Shown here piece by piece: positions 1-9,110 of a DNA stretch of 33,956 nucleotides (its first letter is position 1; the number at the start of each line of letters is the position of its first letter). The DNA is from a virus. The notes beneath the pieces were generated by a model. The model had not been told where the DNA came from. It did no database searches and saw nothing but the letters and a program-made list of their open reading frames with translations. Both the position numbers and the translations under genes were made by a program. Location of the stretch: the IMG/VR virus record IMGVR_UViG_3300018041_000031, positions 1 to 33,956 of that record; one strand, written 5' to 3'.

Positions 1-3000
1 CTGGTCTTGCCAGCAATTTCCAAACCTTCAATGTCTAGATTCTTTTGGTATTCTGCCAACCTAATGCGTTCTTGGGCTGGCTCTAGCTGCCCCTCTTCAA
101 TTGTAAAAATTTCATCTTGCTTGTTTTTGATTGCAGACTCAATCTCTTCTCTGGATTGACCAGAAGCAGACCTAAGCCTTGCAATTTCTGCAGCCTGCTG
201 CTTTTCTAGCATCTCTCTTTCGGTTTGTGCACGATTTTCTGCTTCCGTAGCCCTAAGCTGTTGCTGTGCTCTAGCCGCTGCTGCAATGTCACCACGAGAA
301 AGTGCATCTGCAATGTCTAGCTCTGCAGATCTAATTCTAGAAATACGCTCATTAGCTGCGGCCACCTGCTCTAATGCTTCATACCTATCATTGTACTTGT
401 CGTTAATAACCTCTTCTTGGTCTTGAATGCCTTTGAGCTGTGCCTGATAGTCATCAATTTCATACTGAATTGCTGCAATTTGTTGCTGTGCTTGGCTAAC
501 AATGTCTGAGTCTCCACTAGTTGCTGCCTTAAAATCAAGTTCTATTTCAGTTGCTTGCCTATTAAACTGAGTCTGAATGTCTCCCATTAGGCTATCGAAT
601 AGGCCCTTCTTTCCTTCTTCAGTTGATACTGAAATCTGCAGCTCTAGATCAGCAGCTGCCTTAGCTTGCTGAAGTGCCCTGGAAAGCTCTGTTGGGCTAA
701 TTGATGGATTTAGGTATAGCTTTGTCAGATTAGGGTCATTCATAATCGCACTAATTTGCTCATCGCTATACTTGCCCTGCTCAGAGGCTAGCTTTCTAAT
801 TGCTCTTGCACGCTCCATAAACTGATCATTGGTTCTCTTTAAAGCTTCAGCAGCTTGCTTTTCTTCAGACAGCCTGTCTGACTTTTCCTGTAGCCTATTG
901 AGACGCTCAATAATGTCAATAATTTCTTCGACTTCTTCTTTGGTCGCTGCCATTGCAATAGCCGTAGCAATTGCCTGATCCTGAACTAGTTCGTAGGCAT
1001 CCACAAATGATAGCCCAGCTGCAGTAAGCATTTGCATTGCAGTAAACTGATTCTTAGTATTTTCAATAAATGCTTGCTGAGAATTGATGTATTCTCCAAT
1101 AGCAACCTTGTTCATAGCTAGACCAAGATTATTTAGCTTTTCAGTTACCCCGACAATGTTGCCATTCTTATCAAATACAAATAGCTCATCCTTGCGTTCT
1201 GCATATTCATCTGGATCCATTCCGACAATACGCTCAATTAGGTTTTCGCCAACGCCGATGGATCGCATTTGATTAGCCAAACCACTAAATCCATTAATGC
1301 CAGAGTCTAGGAATTCTTTGATTGACTGGTTCATTCCGTCCCAGCCCTTACGCATACTGATAGTAGCCTGTCTTACATCCCTTATCTTTTTAAGAAGGCT
1401 ATCTAGCTGTGGAGCAGCACCAGCACCAGTTCCCTCTCCCTCTCCCTCTCCTGAGGGGTCATTGGTATCTGTGGTTACTGGCATAGTTTGACCAAGGTTC
1501 CAGACTGCAGCTGCTGTACCATACTTAGACATATCAGCTGATGACGGGGCATTTGTAGTAACAGTTCTACCCCTACGACTTCTAGAACGCGTGCCAGTCA
1601 TAGCGATTCCCTGATCTGCCATATATGCTCGAACTAGGTCTGGGTCCGCTTGTGATGTTCTAGTAATAAAGTCAATTACAAACTGCCTGCTAACATTATC
1701 TGTTAGGTTTAGGTCTTCCCAATTATCTAGTAGCTTGGTAAGGTTTGCGTCGCCTGCAGCAGTTTCAATAAATGCTTCTTTGGTAATTACGTCTGGCAAG
1801 CCTTGGTATTTTCCAATAATTTCAGCAACCTCTTGTAGCTGCTCTTCACCATTAGTTGATAGGTCAAACTCAAATCCGTACCTTGTTCCTAGGCTTGAAA
1901 TAACACCAAGAGCTTCAAGCATGTTGTCAAATTCACCCCCAGAGTTTACAACAAAATCAAACATTACTGGGAATGCATTGTTAGATACGTTATTCTGAGT
2001 TAGCAGTGTCATTAGCTGATTGGTCTGGGCACTGCCCTGAGTTTTCATTGATGTTTCAAATGAGACCTGGAACGACTCGTTATTTTCCCCCACCTCAATC
2101 AACTTAAGAACAGAGATTGGACTTAGCTCTCCAGTAGCCATCTGAAGAGACAGTGTCATAGCAAAATCTTGATTATCTACTTCAGCAAGCTGCTTAAGTG
2201 CTTCTTCTGAGAATACCTTCATTGGTCCTTCAGAATATCTCTGCCTAATGGACTCTGCCATAGCGTCTTGATACAACCCAATGTCATCAAATGCCTTGGC
2301 CTGCTCAAGTATTTGTGCAGTTGTCTCTGCGTTTGCCTCATTAATTTCTTGAATAGCCGTTCTACGTTCTGCCTGTAACCTGTTAATTTCTTCTTCTGTA
2401 GTGGCCTGAGCTACTAGCATGTCATATCTTTGATTAACTGAGTCTAGAAGCATTTGGTTTTGTGAAAGCTGTTCTACCCCAAGCTGCACAGCAGCTGCAG
2501 TAACCTCTTTGTTTTCTTTAGTTCTGTTAAAGAACTCAATCGGCACGGCAAACATGTTGACAAAAGGCAAATTCTGCCAGCCGCCAACCTTTTCGGAGTT
2601 ATCTGAAATAACAGACAAAGCATTTTCAAATATATCTACTTGCTCTTGTATAGAATCTTCTTTAATCCTAATTGCAACCTCTAGCGGATTTTGAGTTAAA
2701 TCATTTCCATCTACGCCAAGCAATTCTGTGAGCTTTCCAGAAATATTTGTCGACAAGGTATAATCACCAAGCTCTGTACCAAGAGCAACGGCAATTGATC
2801 GTGCTTGATCAACTGACACAGCACCTTGAGTGATAGCCATAGCAAGCTGGCGGCCCATATTTTCGCCAACCTGTTCTACTGAAGAGCCGCTCGTAAACTG
2901 TTTTTCAATATCGGCAAGCATTGCCTTGCCCTGCTCAGAATCTTGCACAAATCCAAGACCAAATGAGTTAAACTCTGGACCAGAAGCTGTGAGCTGAGCC

Positions 3001-6000
3001 TGCTGTTGCTGTTGTCTAAGCTCGGTAGCACTGACAGTTCCAGTTACTTCAGAGATGCTCTTTAGTTTGTCTGCTGTCATAGACAATGCTTGGCCAGCAT
3101 CAATTCCTGATTTTGTAGCATCCTTTAGTTTTTTATGCAACATAAAAATGCCAACACCAAGGGCTGCCACGGCTGCGATTGCAAGAACAATTGGATTCTT
3201 AAGAAGTGGCAAAATTGTTGGCAGCATCATCAAAGGCAAGATCAGCTGTTGTGCAACCTCTCCAACCTTTCCAGGAGCAAAAGATGCAGCCATCGCACCT
3301 ACAGAAGCTATAGCTGCCATACCACCAAGTCCTAGTCTGGACTTAGCAGCTGCACCAGCGGCATCGGGCTTAGCGGCTGGGGAAGCTGGAGCTGAAGCTT
3401 TGTTTGCTGCCCTAGTCTGAGCTGCCTTTTGTGCTGCCTCTGATCTTTTAACTGCGGCAGTACCCTTTTCGTTAGTGATTCTCTTGCCATCTTGGTAGAA
3501 GCGAACATTGCCATTCTTATCAACTGTAGACACTACCTGCCCAGGTTTTTTAGCTGCAACGGCATTGGTAGCTTTTTCGACAGCCTTAGCGTTCTTTGTT
3601 TTGGCAGCTGTCTCTTTCTTAGTTGCTGCAGCTGCCTTCTTAGTTTCCTTAGCAGCCTTATCTGTTTCTTTAACTAATGTCCCGCCAGACTTTGCAATCT
3701 TTGCCTGAACTTCTGCAACGCTTGAACCACGCTTTACGGTAACAGAACGCTTGTTGCCTTCTGTATCTTTATAAGTTACCCTATCAACACCGCTTTTAAG
3801 TCTAGCTTTTGCATCAGATGCCTCTTTTGAAAGATTAGAAACTTTAGATAGGTCTAGTTGCTTTGATCCAGTCATGTGGCTCAAATGCTGACCAACAAAT
3901 GCTTGAGCCTTTCCACCTAGAGCAGTTATTGCAGAAGTATAGTTTCTTCTATAGCCTGGGACACCAGCCCTGACCTGCCCCCTGCCCTGCAGATCTAGCT
4001 TGCCGTTTGACCTTATTCTCTTATTTGTGGGGTCTTGGAACATTGTTTGCTGAGTAAGAACACCGCGGCCAGCTTTTTGGAATTCTTTGCTATACCCACC
4101 AGTCTTTAGCTCCTTATCAATTGCAGCTGTAGCAATTTTTTGGAATTGGGGATCTGCAATCTTTCCAGATTTTGGCAAAGCCTGAGCAATGCCCTTATTA
4201 ACATTATTAGCGAACTTCTTGAACTCTGGGTTATTTTGAATTTGCTGTGCAATTTGTTTAGAGTTAGAGGTCTTACCTAGTGCTCTAGCAATACTATCCA
4301 CCATTGGGGCCTGGGCCGCTGCACTACCAGCTGCCATAGGCTTATTTGCACCCTGATATCCTAGTGCTGACCTGAGGTCTTTGACATCCGCTCCGCCACT
4401 ATTGAGTCTTAGATTTTCTCTGCCAGGCAAGTACATTACAGCATTTGTGTATCCAGCAACTCTTGCAGGTGTCGCTGGCCTTTGTCCTCTAGTTGTAGTA
4501 GCCTTTGTTTCTTCAGCCTTTAGGCCTTGCTCGTACCCTGGAATCTTGCCACTAATCATCTGGTTAATTACAGGGGCATACCTCTTAGCCATGTCTGCTG
4601 GAATAACAGCTTCTCCTGGAGAAAGCATAGCTGGAACAACATCTCCAGCACCTCTAGGTCCTGGAACCGAAACAACACCTGCAGCATACTTCTTGGTTCC
4701 GCCAGCACCACCTCGTGCTACCGCACTTCCCTGGAAAGTTCTTTGAGCAGCAACAGCTCTACTATATGCTGCTGTCAGCCTGTCAACGGCAGTTGCCTCA
4801 GCACTAAATGTTTGTATCAGGGTTGCGTGTGACTGATTAAGTGAGGATGCAACAGCGGCTGCTTCTATTTGCTGTTGAGTCATATACTCTGTAGAAAGCC
4901 CAAGCCCCTTGCTTTGACCAGTTATCCTTTGATAAAATATGCCAAGGTTGGCGAACATCTTAATTAGGTTTGCTACACCGTTAGCTAACAAACCAAATGA
5001 CATCAGGGCTACTGGACCAATAGCACCAAGAACGGCTGCCATAACTACAACGAACTGTTTGGCACCATCGCCCATTTCGTTAAACTTATTAAGAATTTTA
5101 GTTCCAAACTCAACCAGCGGGGTAACTGCTTTGAGGAATGCCTCTCCCAAAGGTGCCAGGGTTGCTTTGAAGTCTTCTAGGCTCTTATTAAACTTATAAG
5201 CTACAGAGTCTTCAACCCTGCTCATTTCTCGATCTGCTAGAATGCCAAGCTCTTGCACTGAATTACCAGTTAGCTGTAGCACCTTGTTTGCTTGGCTTCC
5301 ACTATCTACAATGTTGTTAAACATTGTGGACATTCTCGCAAACTGGAACTTACCGAACAACTGTTCGATAGCTCTTGATTTTTGTAGTGGGTCTAGTGTA
5401 TCTAGAGCTTGGGCAAGAGCCATTACTGTTCCGCGTAGATTGCCAGCATTTGCTTCTACAATACCAACAACATCAATTCCAAGATTTGCCAGCCTCTTCC
5501 TTGCCTCTTCAGTCGGATTAATTAAGCGACCGAGGGACGACTTCAGGGCGTTAGCACCTTGGCTAGCCGAGATGCCTCCTTCTCGCATGGCGGTCAGGAA
5601 GAAGGCGAGGTCTTCTACGTCTCCACCCAAAGCTTTAACAACAGAACCAGCTTTTGGAATAGCTTCGTTAAAGTCTTCAATGGATAGGATGGTTTGGTTT
5701 TCTGCAGCATTTAGAAAGTTAACTTTATCTGCCAGCTCATCTACAGAAACACCAAAAGCATTAGTTAGCGAGATTGTGGTGTCTAGTGCTTCTTCCTGCT
5801 CCAATCCGCCCAAAACAGAAAGCCTTGTAGCCTGACGAACCTGAGCATCTAGGGCATCACCCATGTTTCCCATCTGGGCTACCCTAGCTGCCAAGCCAAC
5901 CGTCTTTTCTACGGCAATGCCATACTTAGTAAACTCTGAGGCCAGCTCTCTAACATTTTCTAGTGCTCTTTCAGTTTGACCAGTAGTAGTGAACATGTCA

Positions 6001-6680
6001 CCATAGACACGTCTAAACTTAATAGCTTGCTCTTCTAGCTTTTGGAATTCTCTAGCAGCAGCAGTACCAAAAATTGCTAGTGGAATTGTAAAACCAACCA
6101 TAAGCTGTCTACCAGCCCACTGGGTGTTCTTACCAAAGTTTAGAAGATTTGTAGAACCTTGCTTTAGTACCTGGTTGAATAGCTGCTGCTTTTGAGCAGC
6201 CATCATAGTTCTTGTAGACAAGCTCTCCATGTCAAGGGCGAGTGGTCTTACTTTAATTGCTTGCAGTGCACCATTAGCATCTCTACCCATGCTAATGTAT
6301 TGTGTTTGTAGGTCTTTTACTCTTTCAGTTGCAACACGATTAATTGTGTCAAACTCTCTGGTAAAAAGCTTTCCGAAAGTCTTAGTGGATGCCCCAGCGT
6401 ACTTGAAGTACTGGCCCATTGAGAATTTATTTCTCTCAAGGGAGTTTGTAAAGCTCTCGGTGCTGGAGCTGATCTGAGTCATTCTGGCAGAAAACTTGCC
6501 AGTCTCATTAATATTATTTATAAGCCCCTGACGCATTCGCAGGGACTCGGCGGCGACGTTAGCACCGCCCTTTGCCATGAGAGTGTGGAAGACTGATATC
6601 TCTCGCTGCAGCTGTCGAATAGCTGCGAGGGCTTGGGTAGTATCAATACCTATGCCAATATTGGCCTGAGCATCAGCCAT
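1..6680 (-). CDS. Tail tape measure protein, C-terminus beyond the left edge
   Basis: The reading frame is open from ATG 6680 to base 1, giving at least 2226 residues. It should act as the length ruler and scaffold for tail tube assembly. Seen in the sequence: an N-terminal helical region resembling TP901-type tape measures (about residues 150-450), then a hydrophobic segment near 410-450. Around residues 670-710 is a motif DVVPAMLSPGEAVIPADM, of a kind common in tape measures. A Lys/Ala-rich low-complexity stretch (about 1000-1115) precedes a strongly hydrophobic segment (about 1135-1180), and long Gln/Glu-rich coiled-coil sequence fills the visible C-terminal part. The start has a good ribosome site, AAGGAG, seven bases upstream. 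It directly follows the two tail chaperone genes, the standard order. At about 0.15 nm per residue the tail would exceed 330 nm (inference). Confidence 0.93.
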   Translation of the reverse strand, partial: MADAQANIGIGIDTTQALAAIRQLQREISVFHTLMAKGGANVAAESLRMRQGLINNINETGKFSARMTQISSSTESFTNSLERNKFSMGQYFKYAGASTKTFGKLFTREFDTINRVATERVKDLQTQYISMGRDANGALQAIKVRPLALDMESLSTRTMMAAQKQQLFNQVLKQGSTNLLNFGKNTQWAGRQLMVGFTIPLAIFGTAAAREFQKLEEQAIKFRRVYGDMFTTTGQTERALENVRELASEFTKYGIAVEKTVGLAARVAQMGNMGDALDAQVRQATRLSVLGGLEQEEALDTTISLTNAFGVSVDELADKVNFLNAAENQTILSIEDFNEAIPKAGSVVKALGGDVEDLAFFLTAMREGGISASQGANALKSSLGRLINPTEEARKRLANLGIDVVGIVEANAGNLRGTVMALAQALDTLDPLQKSRAIEQLFGKFQFARMSTMFNNIVDSGSQANKVLQLTGNSVQELGILADREMSRVEDSVAYKFNKSLEDFKATLAPLGEAFLKAVTPLVEFGTKILNKFNEMGDGAKQFVVVMAAVLGAIGPVALMSFGLLANGVANLIKMFANLGIFYQRITGQSKGLGLSTEYMTQQQIEAAAVASSLNQSHATLIQTFSAEATAVDRLTAAYSRAVAAQRTFQGSAVARGGAGGTKKYAAGVVSVPGPRGAGDVVPAMLSPGEAVIPADMAKRYAPVINQMISGKIPGYEQGLKAEETKATTTRGQRPATPARVAGYTNAVMYLPGRENLRLNSGGADVKDLRSALGYQGANKPMAAGSAAAQAPMVDSIARALGKTSNSKQIAQQIQNNPEFKKFANNVNKGIAQALPKSGKIADPQFQKIATAAIDKELKTGGYSKEFQKAGRGVLTQQTMFQDPTNKRIRSNGKLDLQGRGQVRAGVPGYRRNYTSAITALGGKAQAFVGQHLSHMTGSKQLDLSKVSNLSKEASDAKARLKSGVDRVTYKDTEGNKRSVTVKRGSSVAEVQAKIAKSGGTLVKETDKAAKETKKAAAATKKETAAKTKNAKAVEKATNAVAAKKPGQVVSTVDKNGNVRFYQDGKRITNEKGTAAVKRSEAAQKAAQTRAANKASAPASPAAKPDAAGAAAKSRLGLGGMAAIASVGAMAASFAPGKVGEVAQQLILPLMMLPTILPLLKNPIVLAIAAVAALGVGIFMLHKKLKDATKSGIDAGQALSMTADKLKSISEVTGTVSATELRQQQQQAQLTASGPEFNSFGLGFVQDSEQGKAMLADIEKQFTSGSSVEQVGENMGRQLAMAITQGAVSVDQARSIAVALGTELGDYTLSTNISGKLTELLGVDGNDLTQNPLEVAIRIKEDSIQEQVDIFENALSVISDNSEKVGGWQNLPFVNMFAVPIEFFNRTKENKEVTAAAVQLGVEQLSQNQMLLDSVNQRYDMLVAQATTEEEINRLQAERRTAIQEINEANAETTAQILEQAKAFDDIGLYQDAMAESIRQRYSEGPMKVFSEEALKQLAEVDNQDFAMTLSLQMATGELSPISVLKLIEVGENNESFQVSFETSMKTQGSAQTNQLMTLLTQNNVSNNAFPVMFDFVVNSGGEFDNMLEALGVISSLGTRYGFEFDLSTNGEEQLQEVAEIIGKYQGLPDVITKEAFIETAAGDANLTKLLDNWEDLNLTDNVSRQFVIDFITRTSQADPDLVRAYMADQGIAMTGTRSRSRRGRTVTTNAPSSADMSKYGTAAAVWNLGQTMPVTTDTNDPSGEGEGEGTGAGAAPQLDSLLKKIRDVRQATISMRKGWDGMNQSIKEFLDSGINGFSGLANQMRSIGVGENLIERIVGMDPDEYAERKDELFVFDKNGNIVGVTEKLNNLGLAMNKVAIGEYINSQQAFIENTKNQFTAMQMLTAAGLSFVDAYELVQDQAIATAIAMAATKEEVEEIIDIIERLNRLQEKSDRLSEEKQAAEALKRTNDQFMERARAIRKLASEQGKYSDEQISAIMNDPNLTKLYLNPSISPTELSRALQQAKAAADLELQISVSTEEGKKGLFDSLMGDIQTQFNRQATEIELDFKAATSGDSDIVSQAQQQIAAIQYEIDDYQAQLKGIQDQEEVINDKYNDRYEALEQVAAANERISRIRSAELDIADALSRGDIAAAARAQQQLRATEAENRAQTEREMLEKQQAAEIARLRSASGQSREEIESAIKNKQDEIFTIEEGQLEPAQERIRLAEYQKNLDIEGLEIAGKT

Positions 6681-6702
6681 CCACAAACTCCTTGTTTGTT
6701 AA

Positions 6703-7014
6703 CTAGTTCATAAGATTGGCGACTTCACCAAGCTTTACGCCCGAAGCCTCCTCGACAATTTTATAGACAGTGGGGAGATCAATATTCTCTTCCAATGCCT
6801 TGACATCTTTTGCTAGCTCAGGGTTGTATTGCTGCATGGCAATTTGAACACATTCCATGAGTAGGTTCATAGACTTGTCGTTGTCATTCGCTACGTTAGC
6901 AATACCCTCAAACTTTTTCATAAATGGACGAAGCAGTGAAATCTTTAGGGGACGCACACTAATCTTTGTTCCATCAATGAGAGTAAGTTCCTTCTCTTCA
7001 TTTACAGTAGCCAT
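6703..7014 (-). CDS. Short tail assembly chaperone paralogue
   Basis: A 103-residue protein that aligns over its whole length with the first ~95 residues of the next gene upstream. Both have a LxDGTxIxxxPLKI motif near residues 12-25, a FM..FE segment, and a (D/N)xPxVYKI motif near residues 80-86. It lacks the C-terminal domain of the longer paralogue. It lies between the long chaperone and the tape measure gene, where siphophages usually encode the chaperone extension by programmed frameshift. Here it has its own promoter (7052-7060) and ribosome site GGAAGG six bases before the ATG. Role: probably binds the tape measure before tube polymerisation. The homology to its neighbour is visible; the chaperone role is inferred from position. 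Confidence 0.8.
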   Translation of the reverse strand: MATVNEEKELTLIDGTKISVRPLKISLLRPFMKKFEGIANVANDNDKSMNLLMECVQIAMQQYNPELAKDVKALEENIDLPTVYKIVEEASGVKLGEVANLMN

Positions 7015-7051
7015 TTATTTCCTTCCATATACGTATATAAACGGTATCTCA

Positions 7052-7060
7052 ATTATAACA
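7052..7060 (-). promoter_or_regulatory. Extended -10 promoter of the short tail chaperone
   Basis: TGT-TATAAT on the minus strand, followed by a leader of about 37 bases with a 12-base palindrome (7027-7038, ATATAC/GTATAT) and ribosome site GGAAGG (7021-7026) before ATG 7014. The palindrome next to the ribosome site could affect access. Confidence 0.65.
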
Positions 7061-7070
7061 CAATGCAATA

Positions 7071-7766
7071 CTATTTTTTGGTTAAATCCTCGTAGCCTAG
7101 GCCCATTCCCAAGCCAAATCCAGCCTGTGCGGCCTTCGTACCCTGGAAGGATGTAATGTCATTTGGATCGGAAGTTTTGCCCTTGCTGAATACTCTAGCT
7201 TTCATGGCCTCCCATTCGTTCTGTGAGGCCTTTCCAGATTGCTTATCTAAATCTACCCCCTGAATTGCAGCTAAGAATTTCTTTTCTTGATAGTCTAAAT
7301 CTCTTTTAGAAGATAATGTTGCAACTAATTCTGGCATAGATAATGATGTTTCTAGATCTTCGTAGTCTTTCCAAATGCCCAATAAAAATAACTCTGCCTC
7401 TAGCTCAGCTAGGTCTAGCTCATCCCAGGTGCTAGCCTTACTATCTTCTGCTTGTTTTTTAACAGAATCCTCTGATTTTTCATTAATTTTAATTCCTGCA
7501 GCAAGATCTAAAATTTTATAAACGTTTGGCATATCTACTTGATCTTCGAACTCTTCGATTGTTTGTATTAGAGGGTACTGTGATTTAAGAGCTATCATTG
7601 CACAGTATGAAAGAATATTTATAGAGTCTTCATCGTTTTTAGAAATGTCCAACAGTTCAAAGGCGGACATGAACTCCCTCAGGTATTTTATCTTTAGTGG
7701 CTTTATATATATTTCTGTGCCGTCAACGAGTTTAATATACCCCGCATCGTAAACTGTAGTTGCCAT
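7071..7766 (-). CDS. Tail assembly chaperone (long form)
   Basis: A 231-residue protein located between the tail tube and tape measure genes, the usual place of G/GT-type chaperones. Residues 1-95 form the domain shared with the short paralogue at 6703-7014. Residues 96-231 are a charged, helical C-terminal region ending with GLGMGLGYEDLTKK, a type of ending I associate with actinophage tail chaperones. The ATG at 7766 sits six bases after an extended -10 element (TGG-TATACT) with no ribosome site, so the mRNA is probably leaderless. A strong terminator (7786-7822) separates it from the tail tube gene. No canonical slippery heptamer joining it to the short paralogue was found. Confidence 0.82.
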   Translation of the reverse strand: MATTVYDAGYIKLVDGTEIYIKPLKIKYLREFMSAFELLDISKNDEDSINILSYCAMIALKSQYPLIQTIEEFEDQVDMPNVYKILDLAAGIKINEKSEDSVKKQAEDSKASTWDELDLAELEAELFLLGIWKDYEDLETSLSMPELVATLSSKRDLDYQEKKFLAAIQGVDLDKQSGKASQNEWEAMKARVFSKGKTSDPNDITSFQGTKAAQAGFGLGMGLGYEDLTKK

Positions 7767-7772
7767 CTAATA

Positions 7773-7781
7773 AGTATACCA
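7773..7781 (-). promoter_or_regulatory. Extended -10 promoter of the long tail chaperone, leaderless
   Basis: The minus strand has TGG-TATACT with its end six bases from ATG 7766 and no ribosome site. It lies directly behind the terminator 7786-7822. Confidence 0.72.
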
Positions 7782-7785
7782 AAAG

Positions 7786-7822
7786 AGTAAAGCCCAGGAG
7801 TAAATATCTCCTGGGCTTTACT
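7786..7822 (-). terminator. Terminator of the tail tube gene
   Basis: A perfect 15-base-pair stem (7786-7800 with 7808-7822) and a 7-base loop. On the minus strand it is followed by a T-rich stretch. It starts 12 bases after the tail tube stop. Confidence 0.85.
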
Positions 7823-7833
7823 TTGGATTAAAC

Positions 7834-8469
7834 CTAGCTGGAAAGTCCGCCAGCTGGAATAATGCGGTCTACAATCTTACCATAAGATGCTACGTCGTTT
7901 GGCAGAAGACGGAAGGAGACCTCGAACATCGAAGGCTCGTCACGCTTTGCAGAAACGGTAACATTCTCAATGGAAAGAGCACGGTATGCAACGTAGACAC
8001 GTTCGATCTCGTCACCAATTGCACAGTCACCAGTACCAGGACCAACTGCAACCAAACCACGCTCGACGGGGCACTCACCAATGTCACCAGCGGACATGTT
8101 TAGAGTGTCGTTTCCGTCTACAGAAGTTAGGTCTGAGTCAGTACCAGCAATAGCGAACAATAGGTTTTCGAGTGTGGCCTCGGCAAATGCGGTGTTTAGG
8201 TTAACCTGCATGCCCTGCTTATAAAGCTTGGCTACGTCAAGAACCTGGTCTACCTGTACTTCACCGAAGTCTGGCTGGAATACAACTTCCAAACCATTCA
8301 TCGTGTATCCAACATTACGGAATGACGAGGTATCGCTTAGAGTGTCTCTAAATGATACGTTGTCAACGTAATCTGGAAGGTCTACATCACTAAGCTCACC
8401 CTGTTCGTATGTGAACAGAGCTGCAGCACCAACGATAATGTTAGCACTTGTACCACGTGTGTATGCCAT
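7834..8469 (-). CDS. Major tail tube protein
   Basis: A 211-residue protein that probably polymerises into the tail tube around the tape measure. It begins MAYTRGTSANIIVGAAALF, and its C-terminal half has the beta-strand pattern of tube proteins: a YVAYRALSIENVTVSAK segment (about 163-179) followed by a FEVSFRLLPND strand (about 185-195). It lies just before the tail chaperones and after the neck genes, the standard siphophage position. It has its own promoter (TATAAT at 8525-8530), a leader of about 50 bases, a good ribosome site GAGGTG seven bases before the ATG, and a strong terminator straight after the stop. That makes it an independent, probably highly expressed unit, as expected for an abundant structural protein. 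Confidence 0.85.
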   Translation of the reverse strand: MAYTRGTSANIIVGAAALFTYEQGELSDVDLPDYVDNVSFRDTLSDTSSFRNVGYTMNGLEVVFQPDFGEVQVDQVLDVAKLYKQGMQVNLNTAFAEATLENLLFAIAGTDSDLTSVDGNDTLNMSAGDIGECPVERGLVAVGPGTGDCAIGDEIERVYVAYRALSIENVTVSAKRDEPSMFEVSFRLLPNDVASYGKIVDRIIPAGGLSS

Positions 8470-8524
8470 ATTGTTTCACCTCTTCTTTCTTAAGAAATTA
8501 GCAGGCTTCGTTTCCTCAGTTACA

Positions 8525-8530
8525 ATTATA
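8525..8530 (-). promoter_or_regulatory. -10 element of the tail tube gene
   Basis: TATAAT on the minus strand, preceded by TAG rather than TGn; a -35 is not evident. Leader of about 50 bases contains GAGGTG (8477-8482) before ATG 8469. Confidence 0.55.
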
Positions 8531-8546
8531 CTAGCTTTTTATAACT

Positions 8547-9110
8547 TTACGAAGAATGCCATTCGTAGTCAATAATGATCTTATTGCCAGCCCAGGTTCT
8601 AGCTGTTCCAAAATCGATAATGTCTCTGGACTCTTCTAGCTGAAAAATCTTAATTTCATGAAAATATGGTAGCAAAAATGATTCTCCAGCAAATTTAACC
8701 ACATCATGTGTTTCTTCTAATCCAGTAACAATGTCAACGCCTGTCTCCTGAATCTTGCCTCCCTCTACCCACTTATCATAAATCCAAGCATTAAGATCCT
8801 GTGCAGACTCGTCCCCTCTGTCCAAGAGGTCTTGAGTGAGCTGCTGGGTTCTGTATAAGTCTGCAATGTTATCACTAGTCCTATAAAGGTAATACATAAT
8901 TTGCTCACACTTAATATGTGGAAAAGGTTTTCTACGCATTTTAAACATGCGGTCGTATACGGCAAAAGCACCATCTGGGAATTGTTCCGTCAGGTCATCG
9001 ATGTTTGTTGGTGATGTAGGAATGAAAGGCATATTAAAGTTAAGATACAGACCAATCTTATCCTGCAGATAGTGATTAATAAAAACCTGTGGTGCGTGAA
9101 TAGCAGTCAT
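8547..9110 (-). CDS. Probable tail terminator / tail completion protein
   Basis: A 187-residue protein, last of the coupled head-tail connector genes and directly upstream of the tail tube gene. Tail terminator proteins, which cap the tail tube at the head end, usually occupy this place. I recognise no decisive motif. The N-terminal part carries aromatic-rich helices (HHYLQDKIGLYLNF-like, and KCEQIMYYLYR near 105-115), and the C-terminus ends with beta strands (FQLEESRDIID, KIIIDYEWHSS), compatible with the alpha/beta fold of the family. Its ATG overlaps the previous stop in a TAATG, so it is probably translationally coupled. The function rests mainly on gene order. Confidence 0.6.
   Translation of the reverse strand: MTAIHAPQVFINHYLQDKIGLYLNFNMPFIPTSPTNIDDLTEQFPDGAFAVYDRMFKMRRKPFPHIKCEQIMYYLYRTSDNIADLYRTQQLTQDLLDRGDESAQDLNAWIYDKWVEGGKIQETGVDIVTGLEETHDVVKFAGESFLLPYFHEIKIFQLEESRDIIDFGTARTWAGNKIIIDYEWHSS

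Noticed and set aside
5242-5835. 197-residue plus-strand ORF within the tape measure gene
   Set aside because: Antisense shadow of a well-supported helical tape measure frame with no start signals.
7071-7082. A-run at the end of the long tail chaperone as a -1 frameshift site
   Set aside because: It is not a canonical slippery heptamer, and the -1 frame, although the same frame as the short chaperone, meets a stop immediately before that gene's ATG, so no fusion would form.
8547-8575. Small hairpin at the end of the 187-residue gene as a terminator
   Set aside because: Only a six-base-pair AT/GC-mixed stem with an eight-base loop, and no clear T tract, so it is not supported.
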